From Ciborinia camelliae (lineage: Eukaryota; Ascomycota; Leotiomycetes; Helotiales; Sclerotiniaceae), in the NCBI GenBank assembly GCA_025890175.1, contig JANPYM010000006.1:2388073-2452072 (forward strand): a DNA stretch of 64,000 bases, in the 5' to 3' direction. Below, one piece after another: positions 58,491 through 64,000 of this stretch; the first letter of the stretch is position 1; the number at the start of each line of letters is the position of its first letter. The position numbers were made by a program, and so were the translations under genes. The notes beneath the pieces are model-generated. The model made no database searches. It saw only the letters and a list, made by a program, of their open reading frames with translations, and was not told where the DNA came from.

Positions 58491-59150
58491 TTAGAAAGCA
58501 AAGATAGCGGCAACGCCGAGAACAACAGCACTTCCTAGACCAGCTCTAACTTGAGCTCCAGCACCGGTATATGGAATGATCGATGTGGTAGTGTTGGGGA
58601 CAGTGCTGCCAGTTGGTGAAGCTACACCTGAGGTGATCGATGGAACGACCGCAGATGATGATACTGGGGTTGCGACGGGAGTCGAAACAGGTGAAGAGAC
58701 AATAGAGGACTCGGATGCAGATGAAGAAGGAGCCACAGCACTGCTTGATGGGACCGCTGCAGAGCTGCTGGGTGCGACGGCGGAAGACGATGGAGCAGAA
58801 CTAACGGGAGTTGGTGCCGTGGATGAAGAGACAGGACCGGCGGCACATGCTTTAGCAGCAGCTGCCTGAGCGGCTACAAATGATGTTAGTTGGGTAGACT
58901 CGAAGACTTAAAGGTCCTACTTACCTAGAGCAACTGTGATGCCACAATTTGTAATAACACAGCTTGTAGCAGCGGTTTGAATCTTTGAGACGTTGTCGGG
59001 AAGGCATTGGCAAGTGGTATCGGAAGCTCCACAAGTGGTAGCTGATTTGACTGCATCGGCGATGCAAGGTTGGGCGCATGCTGGAATTCCACTATCTTGA
59101 GCAATAGCCAAGCTGGCGAGAGCCAAGAGTCCGAAAACTGTGAATTGCAT
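58491..59150 (-). CDS. CFEM-domain GPI-anchor-type protein
   Basis: Two exons, 59150-58925 and 58873-58491 (51-bp intron, GTAAGT...TGTAG), encoding 202 aa. Seen: signal peptide MQFTVFGLLALASLAIAQ; a CFEM domain with eight cysteines, including CAQPC, TTCGASDTTCQC, SCVITNC and, just after the splice, KAC; a Ser/Thr/Ala/Pro-rich stalk (SSSAVAPSSS-type repeats); a GPI-like tail ending VVLGVAAIFAF. The Asp within the CGASDTTCQC segment is in the place linked in other CFEM proteins to haem-iron binding. CFEM proteins act at the fungal surface in iron uptake, wall structure or host contact. Splicing is needed for the eighth Cys. TATATAAG lies about 135 bp upstream. Confidence 0.92.
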
Positions 59151-59282
59151 TTTGTATGATGTTTGGGTATAAGGATTGCCTCGAAACGAGTGATTGGCAA
59201 CAGTAATGATTGTTGAATACAGAGAGCTTTGACTTTTGGTGTTCGGTGGTGGGTGGAGTAGATCGAGCAGCAGATGCCCCTA

Positions 59283-59290
59283 CTTATATA
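59283..59290 (-). promoter_or_regulatory. TATA box of CFEM gene
   Basis: TATATAAG on the minus strand, about 135 bp before the CFEM start codon. It is the same octamer at nearly the same distance as that before the GPI-type gene at 16620, as expected for strongly or inducibly expressed surface protein genes. Confidence 0.6.
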
Positions 59291-62200
59291 CCTGTCAACA
59301 AGACTAATACGAGTGTCAATTTAGGAAGATACTCCATGATGTTTACCTAATTACTTCAGATATTCTATAAGGAATGATCAGCCAAGAGATGGAAAACGCT
59401 CATTTCCTCTTTCGTACCAATACCCGTCGAGCAATAAACATGGTATTGAGTTAGCTTGGAGAAACCTGGCAACTGATGCGGAGAATGATACAAAGAGTGA
59501 ATACCCCGTATAATATGAGACTAGGGGGATTTCTAACATGTCCACTAATAAAGCTGTCACAAGTGTTCTGTATCCAGCGCAACGTATCTCAGTGAATTGG
59601 TATGGCCATTCATCGGAAAATATGATCTGCCCTCTTGTTGTGATGCAGGAACAGGAATAACATGACTAGCGGCATCTACATACTGAAATAGCCCTCCAAT
59701 GGAAAACCTATTGCAACTGTGATCAATAGTCAGGAGTTCGTATTCCCCTCTCACGACAAATTCATCGAGGCGGAAATTATTCATTGACTCCAATTTGATT
59801 GGGGCAAAGTCTGGGGACTCTGGGATACGACAAGGATGATTATGCACTCTCTGGGTAACAGTGTAACGCCGGTCAATACTACCTAGGTACATATACTAAC
59901 TATATCGGCAATTTGCTCCGATACCGAGGAACACGGGCAATTTAATTCTTTTTGACATCTGATATCTGATTCCACCACTTGGGCATGTTACCGAAGTGAA
60001 GAACCAAGCTTACCAATATTGTTACTTCTCAAACCAACCTGGCATCGCAGCATTCCATTTTGCCACAAAGTATTTTGCGACTGCATGCCACTCGTCCGAA
60101 TCTCAAAGGTTTAAATTCTATCCCTCGAAGCAAGGCTTTGCAAACATTACCTAGTAAATATGTGAATGGGAATTCGAAGTTCACGATGAGAATCATGAGA
60201 TACAAGTCTTCCTTGTTTTTTGACGAATCATTCAATCGAAGCGAAGCAAAGCAAAGCTTTACCACCAACAATTAATCGGCCCTCCTTATTTACTCTGTGC
60301 AAGCGTACGTTTTCGGAACACTTAACAGACCCTAATTAAAATCTTTGGCTGGGGCCCTAGAATTCTTCTATGTTGGTTCTCATTCACGGCACCAATCAGA
60401 TTTACATTACCAGAACTCGAACCTGGAATTATCCCGGTTTTTTACGCATGAATCTTGGGAGATTCTTGTCGAATCGAGAAGGTGTCATAGGGCTTTTTAG
60501 TTTCTGTTATATAATTGCAACGGAGATCTGCGCGCATTCCGCGGCGGTGGTAATTTACATACCACGATAGTGGACTCCTTAATGTCGGCTGTGATTCTTG
60601 GAAGATAATAATATTGGATGAGTACTCCGTAGAGCATACAAGTTTTAGTCGAATACGATCGCGCTCTACGAATTACAATTCTCGGGTACAAATATACTGG
60701 ATCTACAGTTTGTGTGTGTGTTGGCTGACAGAAATAGTACAAGCCTTGCGGAGAAGCCCGAGTATCGCGCGCGAAGTAGGTAGTTTTCTAAGATGACGCG
60801 GTTGAGTTACTTTCACATGTTACGCAACTTGATGTTGACTTCTTCTGTGTGAAGTAAACGTTTCGCAAAATTCCTTTCGCCGTTATGTTAAGATCTGTGG
60901 AAAGTTACCTACAATCCCAAGATGGTTGCGCAGACAACTCACCCATCTAAATAAACTATTAAACATTTCACCATCGGCACAGCTCAAATCTCGGGCACTA
61001 ATCGCATTGAAATTGCAGTGGTTTTACTCCCGATATCTTGTTATCATTACTCGAGGAAATAGTTATTCTCTTAGTTTCATGTGTCACATATTCGTCCTCC
61101 CCGCGAGCTTATGGACGAGACAAATCAACAGAAAATCATTCCAAAACAAACAAATTTCCGAACTCTTTGTATCTATCTAAGCAGCAAGTGACAGTCATAT
61201 TGAAATTTCGCATCGCGAAACAAATTCGTAGCATCGTTCTGTACTCTATTAGTGTCGATGTATTTGATGCCGGTCAGCGTACAACCAATGTTGGTTGAGC
61301 GAGTTTAATTCCCACCGAGTTAACCATGTTGCTGTTCTACATGGTCCGCGAGAAGATGCACCACCAGATCAAACGAGTCCAATAGATGAGGATGAGATTT
61401 TCTGGGTAATCGAGTAACCGAACGGGTTGCTCTTCTTCATTTCCTTAAACCATGGGATGCCTTTTTCTATTGCTTGATGTCGCCATGTCATACCGTTCCA
61501 CTTGTTCTTCTTTATGCGACATACTCCTGAGAATATCGGCGTTTTATTTCTGCTTCAATCTATATATTGCTATATGTACCTTGCTGTGTACGGTACAATG
61601 CCATACTCCTTGAAGAAGGCATTTCTTGTGAGATTTTTATATGCATTCCATCAGTGCTTTGCTGCCAACAGAGAAGTTTCCACTCCTGTTCATATCTATG
61701 GCAGAATTCATGCTCTAGTCGTGTCGCTTGCTCCCATCAATACTGGACTCACTCACGTCGGCCTCATTCACCTGAACAATTGGGATTTGAGCGTAAAGCC
61801 CGAAGTTGGAAGGAAGGGTCTGTTAAGCGTGTCTCGATTATCGCCGACATCCTGTGTAGAATAATCGCAAAGAAACCTTGAGAGAGTCGTTGTCAAGATA
61901 GCTCCGAAGATAGGTGACCAGATATTCTTCTGCGAATAGTGACAAATTGTCCAGCAAAAGTTTTCACAAACATAATTCATACGGGTATTGACCTTGAAAC
62001 AAAAATTTCAAAACTCCTCACAGATGTATGTCGCAACGAAGAATAACAGTATAATGTTATTGCTTATCGCATGACAATCACCTTGGCCGTTCCTCCCCTC
62101 CTATCTGCTCACAGGGCAGACAAGGCGGAGTCTGTTTGTTCCGGTGCATGTGTATTTTCGATGGCTTTTGATGGACAAGATTCTTTTCCAACAGTTTAGC

Positions 62201-62679
62201 ATCTCATACAAGTATATTTATGCCAAATATTCCAAAGACGATTACAATTTACCTGCCATGTCGGGTCGCAATTTCTGATCTCTCTCACAGTATGTTTCGC
62301 TTATGGCTTGAACGGTGAATTTTCATCCCATAACGAACTGCATTAAAAAGTTGCATTAAAGACCGACTACTAACGTTTATTTTTCAATAATGTGAATGCA
62401 TTTTGGTTTTTGTCTCTAGTGGGAGCTTTATTTTTACTTTCTCCCTCGCTGGCATAGATAGATATTGCAAGAACAGCCAGTATATCACGGAATGATGCGC
62501 TTATCCGTCGTTGTCTGTTGATCGATCCCTCAAACCTTTTATCTTATTCTCCCGTAACTCGTTGTTCGATGCATTAAAGCGCCCCTGATAGGTCAGCAAC
62601 CTCAACCCACTCTAATGTTTCCCTCTCTTCTCGCTGGGTGGGGGGCATGTATATTTCCTTGAGAACTTCTAAAAGCAAA
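59291..62679. other. Gene-poor AT-rich stretch
   Basis: No supported gene in 3.4 kb. ORFs such as 59892-59557 (minus, 111 codons) and 61502-61864 (plus, 120 codons; contains VHIYGRIHALV) are protein-like in places but lack motifs or introns that would extend them. A T-arm-like hairpin (ccaggttcgagttctgg, minus strand, near 60405-60425) has no matching acceptor stem. Confidence 0.45.
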
Positions 62680-62934
62680 ATGGTCAACGAAGATCAAAGT
62701 GAGAATAGTTCTTACGGTATACCTCGATCTTCTAGTAATGATGAAACGACGAGAAGTGGTAATAATAGTCCTTCCACTTCAAAGAGCCTAGAGCTCCCCT
62801 CAATCGCATCAGCATCTCATATTATTCCCAATCTCAAACCATCTCGTTGGACTCGGATCTCAACCAATGGTCTTGGCCAAGGTGACATTATTGGAATCAT
62901 AATCGCAGTAGTAGTCGCCATCCTCGTCATCTAG
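62680..62934 (+). CDS. Hypothetical small protein with C-terminal membrane segment
   Basis: 84 codons from ATG at 62680 (an upstream in-frame ATG at 62638 is also possible). The N-terminus is Ser/Asn-rich and polar, and the frame ends with a hydrophobic stretch GDIIGIIIAVVVAILVI directly before a TAG. After that stop the same frame continues GIVDVFILSSGEQ for about 35 codons, so the gene may be truncated by a nonsense change, or the stop may lie in an unrecognised intron. I recognise no family. Confidence 0.3.
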   Translation: MVNEDQSENSSYGIPRSSSNDETTRSGNNSPSTSKSLELPSIASASHIIPNLKPSRWTRISTNGLGQGDIIGIIIAVVVAILVI

Positions 62935-63264
62935 GGTATCGTCGATGTCTTTATACTTTCTTCAGGTGAACAAACCGCTTTGGAAAAGAAAACAGCCCGA
63001 TTCCTCAAACTTCATGATAGGCCGTCATCCCGATTTCCCTAACTTCAATGGAACGCTCAGTTCGAACTAAACCATTTATCCACCTTTCCAGATCCCGCAT
63101 ATTGCTCCAAAGATATATAACCCTCTGAAAAATGCCATGGTTTTAATTCCGGTTACTCGTCACGATACTCCAGGTCTATTTCTCTCGATTGGAGTATTGG
63201 GTTACATGCTTTTAATCCGATGGAGGCGAGGGGAATGGACATGTATGGAGGGTAATGCGATAGA

Positions 63265-63519
63265 ATGAAAGCAGATTATGCAAAGTTCTTCGAGTTGAAG
63301 TTTGGATGGAAACCCTGGGATGACGATACGAGATTTTCAAGTCCGCTTTTAGATCAAAATTATGATAGGAGAGTTTGGGATGAGGGGAGCATTGTTGGGA
63401 TTGGAGGATGGCTCAACAAAATATACCATTTCATGTTCAGATACATTCACCCCAAAAGGGTATTGCTTAATAAAAGTATGGATCCAATGATTGGAATGGG
63501 AAAGAAAATGTCAATTTGA
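63265..63519 (+). CDS. Hypothetical ORF, possibly a later exon of the preceding gene
   Basis: 84 codons, aromatic and charged (FGWKPWDDDTRF, then DEGSIVGIGGWLNKIYHFMFRYIHPK). Composition is protein-like, but there is no known domain. It lies 330 bp after the small membrane ORF on the same strand; together they could be remains of one gene. Confidence 0.2.
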   Translation: MKADYAKFFELKFGWKPWDDDTRFSSPLLDQNYDRRVWDEGSIVGIGGWLNKIYHFMFRYIHPKRVLLNKSMDPMIGMGKKMSI

Positions 63520-63676
63520 AATAACCCTAATGTAGCACAACTTTTAATATTCCCACCATCCATCATCCTACATAGCGGTTCGAATACATCGCTCTCTCAG
63601 TGGATCGAATTTGAAGAGCCGTATGGAATTTCCAAGGTCTACCTTCTACCCACCTCCCCTATCTTCAATTGAACGT

Positions 63677-64000
63677 TTAATCCGAGTCCGCTCCGAGTCT
63701 TGCTATGATATCATCGACATCGGGACCATTCCCTGCCAATTCTTGCCATGCGGACCATGACAATCTGAAGAGCGTAATGCGAGTGTTGGGATCATCAGGA
63801 CTTGGAACCGTCACGGCATATTGCATCGATCTCTGCAATCCTTCGTTGGCATCGGCGATAGCCGCTTTGATCGCGTTATACAAGTCCCCCAGGTTGATTC
63901 TCCCAATGACCTCTCCCCAGTTGGATCCCGCAGAGGGATCAAGATCCGCAGTCAGTGTCACACGATCGCCCGGTACATTGTTGATGAAAGCCTCTTGTTG
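63677..64000 (-). CDS. 3' end of an unidentified gene, cut by the window edge
   Basis: An open frame enters from the right edge (QQEAFINNVPGDRVTLTAD) and runs 107 codons to a stop at 63677, ending DDIIARLGADSD. The segment is soluble-looking: SNWGEVIGRINLGDLYNAIK, then VTVPSPDDPNTRITLFRLSW. Balanced composition and third-position GC make it clearly coding-like. The start lies outside the window. I do not recognise the family. Confidence 0.6.
   Translation of the reverse strand, partial: QQEAFINNVPGDRVTLTADLDPSAGSNWGEVIGRINLGDLYNAIKAAIADANEGLQRSMQYAVTVPSPDDPNTRITLFRLSWSAWQELAGNGPDVDDIIARLGADSD

Noticed and set aside
60360..60440. T-arm-like hairpin ccaggttcgagttctgg on the minus strand, suggesting a tRNA
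   Set aside because: No D-arm, anticodon arm or complementary acceptor stem at the right distances.
15075..64000. CRISPR arrays, insertion sequences or bacterial-type operons
   Set aside because: None seen; repeats are directly adjacent tandem units without spacers, and the genome is clearly fungal.

Overview
The window is nuclear DNA of a filamentous ascomycete. Genes carry 45-140 bp GT-AG introns, often with CTAAC-like branch points, and lie on both strands without operons. The best guess is a leotiomycete of the Sclerotiniaceae type (Botrytis/Sclerotinia/Monilinia-like). That rests on the gene families, a secreted rhamnogalacturonase and abundant TAGG/ACCT tetranucleotide runs between genes; it is inference, not proof. 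A 10-N run at 41135-41144 is a scaffold gap.

From 1 to 24.1 kb the window is mostly ordinary, well-conserved genes: a UBC1-type E2 enzyme, proteasome ATPase Rpt2, a GH28 rhamnogalacturonase, an Alb1-like ribosome biogenesis factor, an Rvs161/Hob3 BAR protein, a GPI-type surface protein, a four-helix MARVEL-like protein, peptidyl-tRNA hydrolase and a Ytp1-like membrane protein. A broken NB-ARC/TPR (NLR-like) gene lies at about 7.4-8.5 kb.

From 24.1 to 45.1 kb come a relic of a short-chain dehydrogenase and then four lineage-variable genes: a Gln-rich tandem-repeat protein (28.7-29.9 kb), a double-chromodomain/AT-hook protein with 18 identical VEGEE repeats (31.5-33.0 kb), a 1762-residue ankyrin protein whose N-terminus carries a nucleotidyltransferase-like signature (34.3-39.8 kb), and a CRIB-motif protein with three tandem 34-residue C-terminal repeats (42.2-45.1 kb). 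Three arrays with a 15-bp period lie within 28.9-32.3 kb, two of them inside coding sequence.

From 45.1 to 64 kb the sequence is gene-poor, AT-rich and repeat-bearing. It holds a decayed NACHT-type STAND gene (about 54.5-56.7 kb), one clear intact gene (a GPI-type CFEM protein), uncertain small ORFs, and at the right edge the 3' end of an unidentified gene that runs out of the window.

The genes do not form one pathway. Divergent pairs (ubc1/rpt2, alb1/hob3) share upstream regions and convergent pairs (rhamnogalacturonase/alb1, pth1/ytp1) share 3' regions. The observations most worth following are the NTase-like/ankyrin fusion, an in-frame open alternative first exon inside hob3 intron 3, the cluster of 15-bp coding minisatellites, and two independent dead NLR-like genes.
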